The translations under genes were made by a program, and so were the position numbers. Shown one piece after another: positions 34,140 through 45,921 of a stretch of 64,000 bases of DNA; the first letter of the stretch is position 1, and every line of letters starts with the position of its first letter. Location of the stretch: the NCBI GenBank assembly GCA_034509755.1, contig CM067548.1, positions 13,902,018 through 13,966,017 on the forward strand. The letters are read 5' to 3'. The DNA is from Anisodus tanguticus (lineage: Eukaryota; Streptophyta; Magnoliopsida; Solanales; Solanaceae). The notes beneath the pieces were generated by a model. The model was not told the DNA's origin and searched no databases. It saw only the letters and a program-made list of their open reading frames with translations.

Positions 34140-35300
34140 TCTATATATAGAGGATATTTGAGTACCTAATATTGAGAAACTTAGAGAGTGTATTATGGCA
34201 GAAGTGCATCAGTCTCGGTATTTTGTTCGTCTAGGGTCGACAAAGATGTACCATGACCTCAAAGAACTTTATTGGTGGAATGATCTGAAAAAGAATGTTA
34301 TAGAGTATGTAGCGCAATGTTTGAATTATCAGCTAGTTAATATTGAACACTAGAAGCCTGGGGGACTCATTCAGAATATATAACTTCCGACATAGAAATG
34401 GGAGGTCATTAATATGAATTTCATTATAGGGTTGCCTCATTCGCAACAGAAATATGATTCAATGTGGGTAATTGTAGACCATTTTACAAAATCAGCTCAT
34501 TTTCTTCTAGTAAAGACTACCTATACATCTGAGGATTATGCTAGGCTACATATTCAGGAGATAGTTCGTCTTCATAGAGTTCCAGTGTCTATTATATCGA
34601 ATAGGAGTGACCAATTCACAGCTAACTTCTGGAAATCATTTTAAAGAGGTTTGGGTACTCAGGTAAACCATAACACAACTTTCCATCCGCAGACCGACGG
34701 TCAGACAGAGCGTAACATTCAGACGCTTGAAGATATGATATGAACTTGTACATTAAATTTCAAAGGTAGCTGGGATGATCATTTGTCGTTGATTAAGTTC
34801 GCTTATAATAACAACTACCATTCCAGCATTAAGATGGCTCCATATAAGGATTTTTATGGGCGAAAGTTAGTTATTGGGTCCTGATTTGGTTCATCAAGCA
34901 GTAGAGAAGGTGAAGTTGATTTAGGAATGCCTATTGACTGCTCAGAGTCGACAGAAATCCTATTCGGATACTCCGCGTTGAGACATAGAATTTTCCATTA
35001 GTGATTGGGTCTTCCTGAAGTATCACCCACGAAAGGTGTGATGCTGTTTGGAAAAAAGGGCAAGCTTATCCCTCAATATGTTAGACCTTATAAGATCATT
35101 CGAAGAATTGGCCAGGTAGTGTATGCATTGCAATTACCCCCCAGAGTTAGAGGTTGTACACCTGGTCTTCCATTTGTCAATGTTTCAGAAATGTGTAAGG
35201 GATCCCTCATGTATTACCCCGATGGAGGATGTTCAAATTATGAAAGATTTGTCATACGAAGAAGTTCCTATTTCTATCCTAGACCGGCAAGTCTAGAAGC
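34140..35300 (+). pseudogene. Tekay integrase
   Basis: The zinc-binding part is seen in EVHQSRYFVRLGSTKMYHDL, where an HxxxH-like pair is followed by a degraded Cys pair. The core (34414-34850) has DHFTKSAHFLLVKTTYTSEDY, then a site normally SDRG that reads SNRS here, so the second catalytic Asp is changed. HPQTDGQTERNIQTLEDMI carries the catalytic Glu. The GPY/F module at 35035-35140 reads LFGKKGKLIPQYVRPYKIIRR, then GQVVYALQLPP. Stops at 34643 and elsewhere break it. Confidence 0.8.
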
Positions 35301-35430
35301 AGCGGACTAAAGAAGTGGCCTCTGTCAAAGTACTATGTAGAAATAATAACGTAGATGAGATGGTTTGGGAGGCAGAAGAAGACATGAAGGAAAGTATCCT
35401 TATCTTTCGAAGTCGGTGGTTTATAACGAT
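35240..35430 (+). pseudogene. Tekay chromodomain
   Basis: After a frame change the text LSYEEVPISILDRQ (35246 on) leads into a KEVASVKVL block, NNNVDEMVWEAEEDMKES and a Phe-Arg-Ser tail. This is the C-terminal integrase chromodomain that in the family recognises histone marks and steers integration to heterochromatin. One stop interrupts it. Confidence 0.7.
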
Positions 35431-35783
35431 AATCGTGCGTTAGTTTCCTTTTATCCATATTTCATGCCTATAACCATACCCAATGTATATCCTATTTAGG
35501 TAGTGATCATGATCAAGAGATGGAAGGTGCAACTCAAACATCAAGATTCCTTGGATGAGGTGAGTTATAACATACTTTATGATATTACAAATGGATGTGT
35601 AGTCGTGTGGGGCCAGTGCTGTATTGTATATTATGTTATGTGTCTCTGTGAGGCGATAACTATATTTCTGGTTGTATGACAGATTGAGGTAGTCCTCTTT
35701 ACAAACGAAACTCTGCCAAAATTTTTATAGGAACCAGAATTAAAGTCTTAAGGCTATGATATTCCGACATTCAAGGACGAACG

Positions 35784-35801
35784 TTCTTAAGGGGGGAAGA
35801 A
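35784..35801 (+). other. Polypurine tract
   Basis: TTCTTAAGGGGGGAAGAA directly precedes the LTR start TGTTACACTGC at 35802. Confidence 0.7.
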
Positions 35802-37883
35802 TGTTACACTGCATAGTTTTGCACGCATGTAAGAGCATAATTAGCCAACTTGAGCCCTAGTGACTTGAGATCCTTCCTGAGAGTTTGTATGACTTGCAAG
35901 GGTGTTAAGAAGGTTTACAGAAGGTTAGAAGTCAATTGGATTAAATAAAACATATCTCGATGAAGTTTGACGATGATAGGACAATACGCTAAATATTTCG
36001 CGTCGTAAAACCCATTTTGCTTTGCGGATCAGGTCGTGGATCAAGGTCACCTATTCGCTACCCCTCTGCCACCATCTATGGTGGGAAATGCGGCTACAGA
36101 TGGTGATATGCGGTGCAGATCCTCCCGCAGAAGGGAGGCGGTGGAGAGGCTATATAAATGCTAATCTAGAAGCTTCATTTGTTTTATTTCATTTTCGACC
36201 CTCTCTCATTCTAAATGACCCCCAAACACTCTCCAAGGGTTTGTACATCAACTAAGATCCATTACTTAAGCTTGTAAAGTAAATTCTCCCTTAAGAAGAC
36301 TAGATCATCTAAAAGATCCTCTCTAGTTGGTTAGATTGAGCTTGGAATTTCTTGGAGTTGGAAGGAGGCTTGGTGTAGAGGAATCATTGGCTGATTAAAG
36401 GTAATTTTTGCTACTCCTAAATTTTCTTAACCTTCTCCTAGTGTAGGTGGATCAATTTCTAAAGATAGCACATGAGAATTGAGTTAGAATTCTAAAATGG
36501 AGACATGTTGATTGTTGGGTTGATTTGATTGAACTCTTGAGATAATCAAGGCTAGATCTTGTAGAATATGGAAGTTATAATCTTGGTATTGTTGTGGTTA
36601 TTGAAGAAGATATGAGGGTAGCTTGTGTTTCCATGAAACAACGTATGGAAGTTGCTCACATTAGGTGTTCGATAAAATGTCGTAATAAAGTAATCATGAA
36701 ATCGTCGACTTGATTTTGATCCAACTTATCTCTATTTCTTAGATTGACAATTGTAGAGTGAGCGAGACTGCATAGGAGTAAGGTTGGTCAACTAAAAGGT
36801 ATGTAAGGTTACCCCTCTTCTTCTATTGTTGGCATGATCCTATAAGGAACGTGAAAGAATGAATGATCCGTGTTTACATTCCATTCTTGTGTATAGCAAC
36901 ATGTCCATTCTTGTGTATAGAAACATGTCCATTCTTGTTGGTAAGATATTGTACGAACCTTATTTGTCCCTTCTTGAGAGTAATTTCCACACTTTATAAC
37001 GCTTCTTGTTGTATGATTGATTCCGAGCTTCATGATTATATTATAACGATTGATGTTTCTAGGTCCATAATGATAGATAGGGGTTAACGATCCTATGTTA
37101 GCCCACTCTGCGCCTATTGGTCTTCTAAGGTCATTCATGCATTATATATATATATATATATATATAGCTGGGTACGATATGACGATGACATTTCCCCAAT
37201 GTATGGCTATATATATATATATGGTTTTTAGTGATATCATGTGTTGCATACGCCCTCTATGGCTTCCCGAGGTGTTCAGTGGGTTCTTTACTCTTCATTG
37301 CACTTGTTATTGTCTTTACTTACGTTATCTGTCTTACATATTCAGTGCATTCTTTTATCCCTTGCTAGGGCGCTGCATTCCATGAACGCAGGTACATTAG
37401 ACGTTCGGACACTCCCCCTAGTAGGTGATCTGATTCAACTGCGGTTGTCACACTCCTTTCTTCTGGAGCTGTCTAGAGTGTTGGTAGGTATTGGTTTTGC
37501 TGTATATATATATCATGTGTATGGCGGGGCCCTGTACCAACTTGTTTCCACTCTATATTATGTTTAGAGCCTTGTATACCAGTGTCATGTATTTAGTTGT
37601 TTGATATAGCCTTTCGACCCCTTTCAGATAGTTCATCGTATCTATAATGGCCCTGTCGGCCTTAGTATATATATATGTGTGTGTGTGTGTGTTGTTAGGC
37701 CTCTTCTATTTGCAGGACATTGTTATACATTACTTTACAGTTATTGATTATAGGCCTTGTCGGCCCAAGTCTCGTTATGTGTGGTTCTCGTTATGTGTGG
37801 TTCAAGTACTATGATTGGTACGCTCGGACCTTAGGGTGCCGAGTGCCGCCATACCCCCCCCCCCCCAAGGTTGGACTATGACA
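35802..37883 (+). repeat. Tekay 3' LTR
   Basis: 2,082 bp from TGTTACACTGCATAG to GGACTATGACA. It contains two copies of a 24-bp unit (CCATTCTTGTGTATAGMAAC) at 36890-36938, TA microsatellites near 37143 and 37211, and a run of 13 C at 37854-37866. Frames inside it are not genes. Confidence 0.75.
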
Positions 37884-38297
37884 CGAAGATAGTACCAAGT
37901 CATACGAACTTGTGAACAATTTAACAAGATTGGTCAAATGAAGATAGTACCAAGTCAGATCAATCCAACATGACATGTGAATATTTTAAGAACAAATGTA
38001 GAATAAATGATTTGTGAATAATTTAGTAACATAGGTTGAATGAATATAGTACCAAGTCATACCAATCCAACATGAATTATTGATATTTAACAAGATATGT
38101 AGAATAAAAATAGTACCAAGTCATACAATATGACTTGTGAACAATTTAACAAGATAGACCGAAAGAATATATTTCCAAGTCATAGCAATCCAACATGACT
38201 TGTGAATAATTTAACAAGATATGTAAGAATGAAGTTAGTAGCAAATCGTACCAATGCAGTTGACTTGTGAATAAGTTAACAAGATAAGTAGAATTTT
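37884..38297 (+). repeat. Minisatellite of about 57-67-bp units
   Basis: Six to seven diverged tandem units containing ATAGTACCAAGTCATACCAA, then CCAACATGACTTGTGAAT and AATTTAACAAGATATG. Unit starts are near 37886, 37941, 38045, 38108, 38167 and 38231, with a partial unit near 38010. The array begins directly at the end of the Tekay LTR. Confidence 0.75.
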
Positions 38298-39597
38298 AAA
38301 TGGTTTTGGAAAACTTGCATTTAACTGATGAATGACTTCTTTAAAGATGTCTTTAAAATGTATTTTACATTATTATTTCATTTCAAATGTCAAATTCATG
38401 AATTGATACATATATTTTTTTTCTTATATCAATGTCTTGTCTATCACATATTTTATTTTAATTCTTGTTCTATTTTTTGGAAAAAACAGTTTATGATACA
38501 TACTATATATGTAGAGCTTAAGCCGTTTGGACATTCCACTTTTTGATTTCAGGAACTACTGTTGAGCAGCATGAGCCACACAATCACAACATTTCCATAT
38601 CTTATATCATTACGTTGGTGAGACTCCAATGTTCGTGGAGAAATAGTAATTTTTAGTCATTGAGACTTGTTTCGGTTAACTATTTCATTCCGTGTCATAG
38701 AAGTTACTTGGACGAAGTTATTCTTTTGAGCAGCACGCATAACTACTCATATAGCATGCATGAATGAAACATTGCTTACTTTTACGTATAATCTTTTTAT
38801 AATAAAATTGAAATGTTTTAAATGATGTTATTCTCATGCATGAATTTCATAATTGAAATGGTTGTAATTTGAGAATTTTCCAGGATGCACGTGAGGGACA
38901 TATAAGTGAAAATTCTATACGTATTTGATTAGCTCAAATTGAGTAGAGTGTTGGTTGTCGAATTTAAATATATAGTGACATATTGAAAGCGAAAACGTGG
39001 CAGCAAATTAATTTGGTACAATATTTGTGTTGAAGAAAATGAATCTGCATTGTTAATTTTCACATGGAGATTTATCCTTGGGATATCAAATAACTAGCTT
39101 CATTTGAAAATAACAAGCGCATTTCGTTTTTTTCTCTCTCAAACATCGTTGTATCCTTAATTCAGCTAAATCCTTTTGAAATAAATCTAACTATATTTTC
39201 ATTTATTACTCCCACTGACTATCATCAATTTAACTTTTAAAGGATTTTTCGTTTAACAAAATTGTTACGGTGTACTGGGAGAAGTACCAGCTGTGAGAGG
39301 GATTATCTGATCTAGCCTAATTTTTAGGACCCACAGTTTTGTCTTCAATGGCTTTAACCCAAAAGAGGTCTCAACTTGAATTCCTGATCCCACCTTATAT
39401 GACCTTTAACATTCCCCTCTTATTTTAATATGGGGATTGCTAAGTGTAAATTTGGAGATGAAAGAAATTACTTTTGAGTTCAACCATCACTACTCTATTG
39501 ATTGTTATGCTCACCCTCCTTGAGGATTCAATATACTCATCGAGGTTTGCTCTATCACCGTACTAGAGAGGACCACAAATTTAAATATACATTCAGA
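38298..39597. other. AT-rich DNA, nothing recognised
   Basis: I see no coding domain, LTR pair or clear TIR here. Open frames are short (72 codons at most). A possible old repeat cannot be excluded. Confidence 0.4.
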
Positions 39598-40000
39598 TCG
39601 AAACAACAAGGCGTCACATAAAAAATAATTATTGTAAATTTTGAACGACGAAAAATCAAATCAAAGAGAATTATATTAAAAGAAGCGTAATAGTTTAATA
39701 TGAGTTGACCAGTTGGCTTATATATGAGAAAATTAATATAAAAGTAAGACTTAAATTATTGAGAGAATAAACTCCTTCCAAATGAGACACTTTAATGACT
39801 ATATTATGGACGCTATTGTGTTGAGTATGAGAATGATTGACCTTCAATTTACAGAAGTTTGGATTAGTCAAATACAAAAAAATTATATTTATCTTTTAAA
39901 AAAAGTAAAAATTAATTATAGTAAACTTTCACCTTCCTTCAAGAAAAGGTGAAAATCAACTAAGGAAAGAAAATTAGGGCAATCCTAATTGTTCTCCACT
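39598..40000. repeat. Duplicated AT-rich block, copy 1
   Basis: Parallels 40470-40799: AACAACAAGGCGTCA versus AATAACAAAGTGTCA, ATTATTGTAAATTTTGAACG versus ATTATTGTAAACTTTGAACG, GGATTAGTCAAATA in both, and TTCAAGAAAAGGTGAAAATC versus TTCAAGAAAAGATAAAATTC. The offset is about 870 bases. Confidence 0.6.
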
Positions 40001-40076
40001 TTGGCTTGAATTTTCTAGACAAAACTTGATCCATCTTGTTCATATAATCTTTATCATTACTGCTTGTCATGGTTAA

Positions 40077-40285
40077 AATTAGGTATAGATTAAAAATTGA
40101 AGCTCCGTGTGTTTAAAATGAGCACGAGTTTAAAGTTGAAACCCATGCATAAAAAGTAAGCATAGGTTGAAAGTTGGAGCCTAAGCGTTAGAAGTAAACA
40201 AGGGTGGAAAGTGGGATTTCATGCATTAAAAGTAAGCACGAGTCAAAATAAGACACATGCGTTAAAAGTAAACATAAGTTAAAAT
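40077..40285. repeat. Short tandem array, about 38-bp units
   Basis: Five to six diverged units of the form GCGTTAAAAGTAAGCACGAG followed by TTGAAAGTTGGAGCC, lying between the two copies of the duplicated block. Confidence 0.6.
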
Positions 40286-40469
40286 GATTTTTATTTTTAA
40301 AAGATCCAACATCAGGAATGTTGAAAATACAATTGAAAATTTATCTCCGCATATAGTACTCCGAACAAACTCTTCATTATCGTGAAATAGGCTGCAACTT
40401 GATTTGGATCCATCTTGAACCTATCTTAAACATCGCTGAATCATTGACTCTGTTACCGCTTGTTAGGAT

Positions 40470-40799
40470 CGAAATAACAAAGTGTCATGAGAAAATTAAT
40501 TATTGTAAACTTTGAACGATGATATATTAGACCAGAGAGGAGTATACTAAAAGAAACTATTTTTACGGAAAAGGGTCAAATTTACCCTTGTACTCTCACA
40601 AATAAGCTATATGAATGTTATTGTGTGATAAGGAACGATCTTCACCTATAAAAGTCCAAAACTTTTAATCCAAAATAGGATTAGTCAAATATAGAAAGAA
40701 AAAACAATTATGAAAAAATAAAATTCAATTATGATAAACTCTTCGCTCTCCATTCAAGAAAAGATAAAATTCAAATAAGGTAAGAAAGGCTAATATACA
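40470..40799. repeat. Duplicated AT-rich block, copy 2
   Basis: Second copy of the block at 39598-40000, ending where the copia LTR starts. Its 3' end is probably cut by the copia insertion. Confidence 0.55.
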
Positions 40800-41851
40800 T
40801 GCTGGAAATTTGCCTTTGGCGGGAGTTGCGTCCAACCATCTTTAATGGCTTAAACACTAGTGTTCCGCATGTTGGAACCTTCGGTTCTTCACACGTGCAT
40901 AATCTACCAAGTAAGTAGATGAACGTAGGGCCAAGGATCGTCAAATTTCATTGAGAAATGAAAAAGATATTGGTCCATGAAGTGAGGTGTTTGAAGCATG
41001 GAAAAAGATGGTAAAGAGCAATCCTCCCTCATCGGTGGGGGAAGAAAGGCGTGTTTAGTTAATAAGTCTCAAAGTTGGCTTGGGGTTTGGGACCCCAAGG
41101 GGTATTCCATGTATTTAAAGGAGGGAGGACCTAGATGTGCTTCGGTTCGAGGATAAGCCCACACGCGCGCCGCCCGCCCGTCCCGTACGGTCGGGTCGCG
41201 GGTCGTGGGTTGTGTCTTCTTCTGATATTATCTTTTTGGACCCAGAATTGCTTTAGATTTACAATTTGGTCCCTGAAGTTTCAAGTAAGTCAAAATTGGG
41301 AAGATAACTTTATGTTGGTTATTGGAACGTCAACCAGCCTTAATTTGCACTCAATTCAGCCATTTATTTTGGCTGAATTACTCTCCCTAAAGGCAAATCC
41401 GTTGCACATCAATTTACCATTTATTTTGGTGAATTACTATCCCCATAATTGTCATTACTTGGCCAGTAACAGAAATTATGTGGGCAGTTGGTAAGCCTCT
41501 CATTCAACTATATAAAGGAGCCTTTGCACAATTGTTGAGACACACAAAAAACTGAAACGAATCAGATTCTTCCTACAAACTTTCTAGCATCATTTCATTA
41601 CTCAAAATTCTTCAAGGTAGCACTTGAGTTTTCTTTGCTCAATTGTTCATTTGCTGTTTTATCTTGGGAGACAATTGTCCAGGACGTAGAAAGGATACAT
41701 ACGGGGCAATCTTGTCTTAAAGACAGAGTGCAATCACTCGACTCAGCATACCAAAACTGTTCCAGTTTCTTATTCAAGTTTATTGTAATTTCAGTTTGTT
41801 GTAATACTTAGCAGTTACTTATTTCCGTTTCCTACACCATTGTACACAACA
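40800..41851 (+). repeat. Copia 5' LTR
   Basis: Starts TGCTGGAAATTTGCC, ends TTGTACACAACA. It includes a GC-rich stretch (about 41160-41215) of GGTCG/GGGTC words and a likely promoter region before CAACTATATAAAGGAGCC (a TATA-like box near 41510). Confidence 0.85.
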
Positions 41852-41890
41852 AGTTTAAGACAAGATATTGCTTACTGTAACTGCTGCAAC

Positions 41891-42942
41891 ATGACTGGAA
41901 ACACTGTTGATGCCGCTACCGCTGTTGCTGCCAATCAAGGCAGCAATTCTGCCTTCCCTGCTGCTGCCGCTACTGTCCAAGGCAACAACTCGTCTGCCTT
42001 TCCCACTGCTGCCCAAGACACGCCTGCTGCCTTTACTGCTCCATCATCCGCATTCTACCATGATCGCCCTGAGAAATTCATGGGCTCAAGCTTTAAGAGA
42101 TGGCAACAGAAGATGTTGTTCTACTTAACTGTTATGGGCATGGCCCGGTTTCTAACGGAAGATCCTCCACAAGCTAGAGATGAAATGGACCCTTCGCCTT
42201 CTGAAACGGGTGAAGGGGGCCTTGGTATCCATGTCATTAATGGCATGAAGATGGTTCTTGATGCATGGAATCATAGCGATTTCATGTGTAAGAATTACAT
42301 ACTGAACTGCTTGGCAGACCCTCTCTACACGATCTATTGCACCGTTGTCACTGCCAAAGAGCAGTGGGAAAAATTGCAAAAGAAGTACAACGCACAAGAT
42401 GCAGGTACTAAGAAGTTCATCATTGGAAATTTCTAAAATTCCAAATGGTGGATAGTAAGACAGTGATGTCCCAAGTCCAGGAATTCCAAATGATTTTACA
42501 TCACCTGGATTTGGAAGGAATGAAACCAAATGAGCAGTTTTTGGTTGCATCGCTGATTGAAAAGTTACCTCCTTCGTGGAATGAGTTTATGAGTTACTTA
42601 AAACTCAAGACAAAGGAGATGACCTTTGAAGAGCTTATTATCAAACTCCAAATTCAGGAAGATAATAAGAAGGCCTTGCCTAGGGGTAAACAACCTGTTG
42701 AGGAAAAGGTAAATCTGGCTGAGGCCAAAGGGAACCCAAGCAAGAAGCGGAAGTTCCAGAAAGACGGCAAAGCCCACGCAGCGGAGATGTTCAGAGGTAA
42801 CTGTCACAATTGTGGGAAACCTGGTCATAAAATTAAGGAATGCTGCAAGCTCAAGACTGAGCAACAACAGAAAGCCAAGGCTAAAGGCAAGGAGGCAAGG
42901 CGCATGCTAACGTCGTCAAGGACACGCTCTTGGATGACATGA
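41891..42942 (+). pseudogene. Copia gag with CCHC knuckle
   Basis: ATG at 41891. The first 80 residues are Ala/Thr/Ser-rich, then a FYHDRPEKFMGSSFKRWQQK block starts the copia gag domain (KMLFYL). The frame breaks at 42434 by loss of one base and continues at 42445 as QVQEFQMILHHLDLEGMKPN, then SLIEKLPPSWNEF and a lysine-rich tract, then CHNCGKPGHKIKEC (42802-42843), a perfect C-x2-C-x4-H-x4-C knuckle. Gag forms the particle and binds RNA. The frame before 41891 starts at a non-ATG codon and is not the true start. Confidence 0.85.
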
Positions 42943-44263
42943 TTGAGGAGTTCTCGGCAGTGGTGCTCGAAGCAAACCTGGTCGAGAATCTGAGGCAGTG
43001 GTGGGTAGACACGGGTGCTACCAGACACATCTGTTCCAATAGAGATGCCTTCTCCACGTACACACCGGTCACCGACAAGAAGCTGTTCATGGGCAACAAC
43101 GCTTCTTCTGACGTGATGGGGGTAGGAAAGGTGGTCCTGAAGATGACTTACGGAAAGGAGCTCACTCTGAAGGAAGTGATGCATGTCCCTGAGATTAGAA
43201 AAAAATTAATTTCAGGACCTTTATTGGTTAATGCTGATTTTAGGCTAGTGTTTGAATCCAATAAGTTTGTACTCACTAAGAATGGCACTTTTGTAGGGAG
43301 AGGCTTCGTCTGTGAAGGCCTCTTCAAAGTGAATGCCATGTCTGTAATGCGTCCAAGTAATAAAGTTGAACCTTCTTCTTATTTTCTTGAGTCTTCTAAT
43401 TTATGGCATCATAGATTAGGACACGTTAACTACAAGTCTATCCAAAGGCTGGTAAAGTTGGAGTTGTTGCCGTCTATCGACATAAACCCTCAACATAAGT
43501 GTGAGGTGTGCGTAGAGGCAAAACTCACCAAGCTTCCTTTTCGATCCGTCGAAAGGAATACCGCTCCTCTAGAACTTATTCACACATATATATGTGATTT
43601 GAAGTTCGCACAAACTAGATGGGGGAACAAGTACTTTGTGACGTTCATTGATGATAGCACAAGGTATTGTTACCTTTACTTGTTGAAAAAAGTAAGGATG
43701 AAGCCTTTGAAGCGTTCCGACGTTACAAAGCAGAAGTTGAGAACCAACTAAGCCTGTGGATTAAATCCATTCGTAGCGATAGAGGGGGAGAATACGTAGC
43801 TCCATTTGAGGAATATTGTGCCCAAGAAGGCATTGTTCATCAAACGACGGCTCCATACTCACCTCAATCGAACGGTGTGGCGGAACGTAAGAACCGCACA
43901 TTGAAGGAAATGATGAATGCATTGCTCATCAATTTTGGTCTTCCCCAAAACATGTGGGGAGAAGCCGTCCTTACCGCTAATACGATTCTTAACAGAGTCC
44001 CACATAAGGGTAAGGACAAAACTCCATATGAATCATGGAAGGAAAAGAAACCCACCTACAAATATTTTAAGGTGTGGGGTTGTTTGGCAAAGGTTGAAGT
44101 ACCCAAGCCAAAGCAGGTCAAGATTGGGCCTAAGACTGTAGATTCCATATTCATCGGATATGAAAATAACAGTAGTGCTTATCGCTTCTTAGTGCATAAG
44201 TCAGATATTCCAGATTATCCACCAAGGTACAATCATGGAATCAATGAATGCTCAATTCTTTGA
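42930..44263 (+). pseudogene. Copia protease and integrase
   Basis: Protease has WWVDTGATRHICSN (active site 43008-43019). The gag-pre-integrase domain follows with LWHHRLGHVNYKSIQRL and CEVCVEAK, giving the His-His-Cys-Cys zinc site. The core has DLKFAQTRWGNKYFVTFIDD with the first acidic residues, then a frameshift near 43690, then IRSDRGGEY and QTTAPYSPQSNGVAERKNRT (third catalytic Glu). The C-terminal part GCLAKVEVPKPKQVKIGPKT is followed by a FIGYENNSSAYRF block. Motifs are intact, but one frameshift splits it. Confidence 0.85.
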
Positions 44264-45455
44264 AGGTACCTTTCCTAGAAAGGAAAAAGACATAACCTCT
44301 CGCAAACGAAGTTATGAACAAAGCTCTCAAGAACCGGGAGTCGTTGACAGCCCGGATCTAGATGGTTCAGATCTAGCGGATCTCGAGGTGGCTGAATATC
44401 CGGAATCTAGTGTTCCAGATTCTCAGAACTTGGAGACTCCAGAGATGGAACTAAGGTGAAGTAAAATGGCCAAGAAGGATAAATCCTTCGGTCCTGACTT
44501 TGTAGCTTATATGGTTAATGATGAACCAAGGACAATTGCTAAAGCGTTGTCAACTCCAGAAGCACCACTCTGGAAAGAAGCTATTGAGAGTGAAATAGGC
44601 TCCATTCTGCATAACCATACTTGTGAGTTGGTTGATCTTCCTCAAGAAAATAAATCGTTGGGTTGTAAATGGATACTCAAACGGAAATATAAAGCAGATG
44701 GATCTATAGACAAGTACAAGGCCAGGCTGGTAGTCAAGGTCTATCAGCAGAAAGAAGGTCTTGACTACTTTGACACGTACTCCCCGGTATCTCGGATGAC
44801 ATCCATATGGGTATTCATTGTGATCGCAGCTTTGCGTGACCTTGAGATACATCAAATGGATGTCAAGACAGCCTTCCTAAATGGTGATTTTGGAGAAGAA
44901 ATTTGTATGGACCAACCCGAGGGGTATGTGGTTCAAGGGCAAGAGAAGAAAGTCTGTCGGCTTGTCAAATCTCTGTACGGGCTGAAACAAGCCCCGAAGC
45001 AATGGCACGAAAAAATTGATAATACTCTACTATCGAAGGGTTTCGCCATTAATGAGTGTGATAAATGTGTCTACACGAAAGGTAACTCTGACTCATTCGT
45101 CATGATATGCCTATACGTAGATGACATGTTGATCACAGGAAGCAGTCCTAGGGTAATCCTAGAGACTAAGAACATGTTGAAATAATGCTTCGACATGAAG
45201 GATATGGGTTTCGCAGATGTCATCATAGGGATAAAAATCTCTAAGACATCTGACGGACTGGTCTTATATCAGTCTCACTACATCGAAGATGTTTTGAGAA
45301 AGTTTGAGATGTTTGACAGTTCACCGATAAAGTCACCAATGGATACAAATCAAAAGCTTGATAAAAATCTTGGTGCACCCGTATACCAGGAGCGATATGC
45401 ACAGGTGAGAAGTAGTTTGATGTATATAACAAATCCAAAGCCGTTCCCGCAATAG
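44235..45455 (+). pseudogene. Copia reverse transcriptase, RNase H start
   Basis: An acidic linker (44235-44459) leads after a stop to RT at 44466. Landmarks are EAPLWKEAIESEIGS, CKWILKRKYKADGSI, KARLVVKVYQQKEGLDYFDT, QMDVKTAFLNGDFGEEICM, SLYGLKQAPKQWHEK and the intact catalytic box CLYVDDMLITG (45113-45127). A stop at 45183 replaces an expected Lys codon. 45195-45455 continues with MKDMGFADVIIGIKIS and the RQ-type block up to SLMYITN, where RNase H should begin; it stops there. Confidence 0.85.
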
Positions 45456-45921
45456 ACGTTAAGTGTTATCTGCAGTATGGGTAAATGTTAAGTTTTCAAA
45501 ACCTTTAATGATCCTCAACAGTTGATGTTAGGTTTGGGGAAACTTTTAATGGTTCCTAACACTTGTGAAGTGGGGTATAGTAGGATACCTTGTAGTAGAC
45601 CACCTATTTAAGTGCGAGGACAGGCCACCTCAAATGAACGCACTTAAGAATCCAAGAAGTTGTCCACGGCCACGACGGACAAAACATTACGAAGAAGAGA
45701 GTAAGGGAATTTGTTGTGTTGGTACTATTGACTTGACTTACATTAAACACTTACGGTTCAAGACATCACATTCACCGCGCAGTAAGTAAGTCTGATGGTA
45801 TTTAACTATGGAAGGTTCAAAGCTGAAGCTACCTCTCCTTATGCAACATCGGTCCGCTGAAATATTGCTGGAAAGGAAAATGCACCATGTGAGTGCGCCA
45901 AAATCTCTTTCAAGAGGGGAT
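45456..45921 (+). other. Non-matching DNA in place of RNase H, plus PPT
   Basis: About 470 bases separate the RT end from the 3' LTR. No RNase H motifs are seen, so about 350-400 codons' worth of expected sequence is gone. The text at 45456-45790 is unlike the rest of the element. From about 45800 it looks like normal pre-LTR sequence, ending TTTCAAGAGGGGAT (polypurine tract at 45910-45920). Confidence 0.55.

Larger units (their letters stand above)
30733..37883 (+). mobile_element. Tekay-type chromovirus lacking its 5' end
   Basis: A 7.15-kb element with gag, protease, RT, RNase H, integrase, chromodomain, polypurine tract and a 2.1-kb 3' LTR, in the order of the Tekay/Del lineage. The 5' LTR, PBS and gag start are missing: coding text begins a few bases after the end of the oppositely oriented element at 30732. 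Stops and frameshifts occur in every domain, but motifs remain easy to read, so it is younger than the copy at 16465-25468. Confidence 0.85.

Noticed and set aside
42152..43184. Long antisense frames opposite copia gag and protease
   Set aside because: Shadows of the sense coding frames, with no domain of their own.
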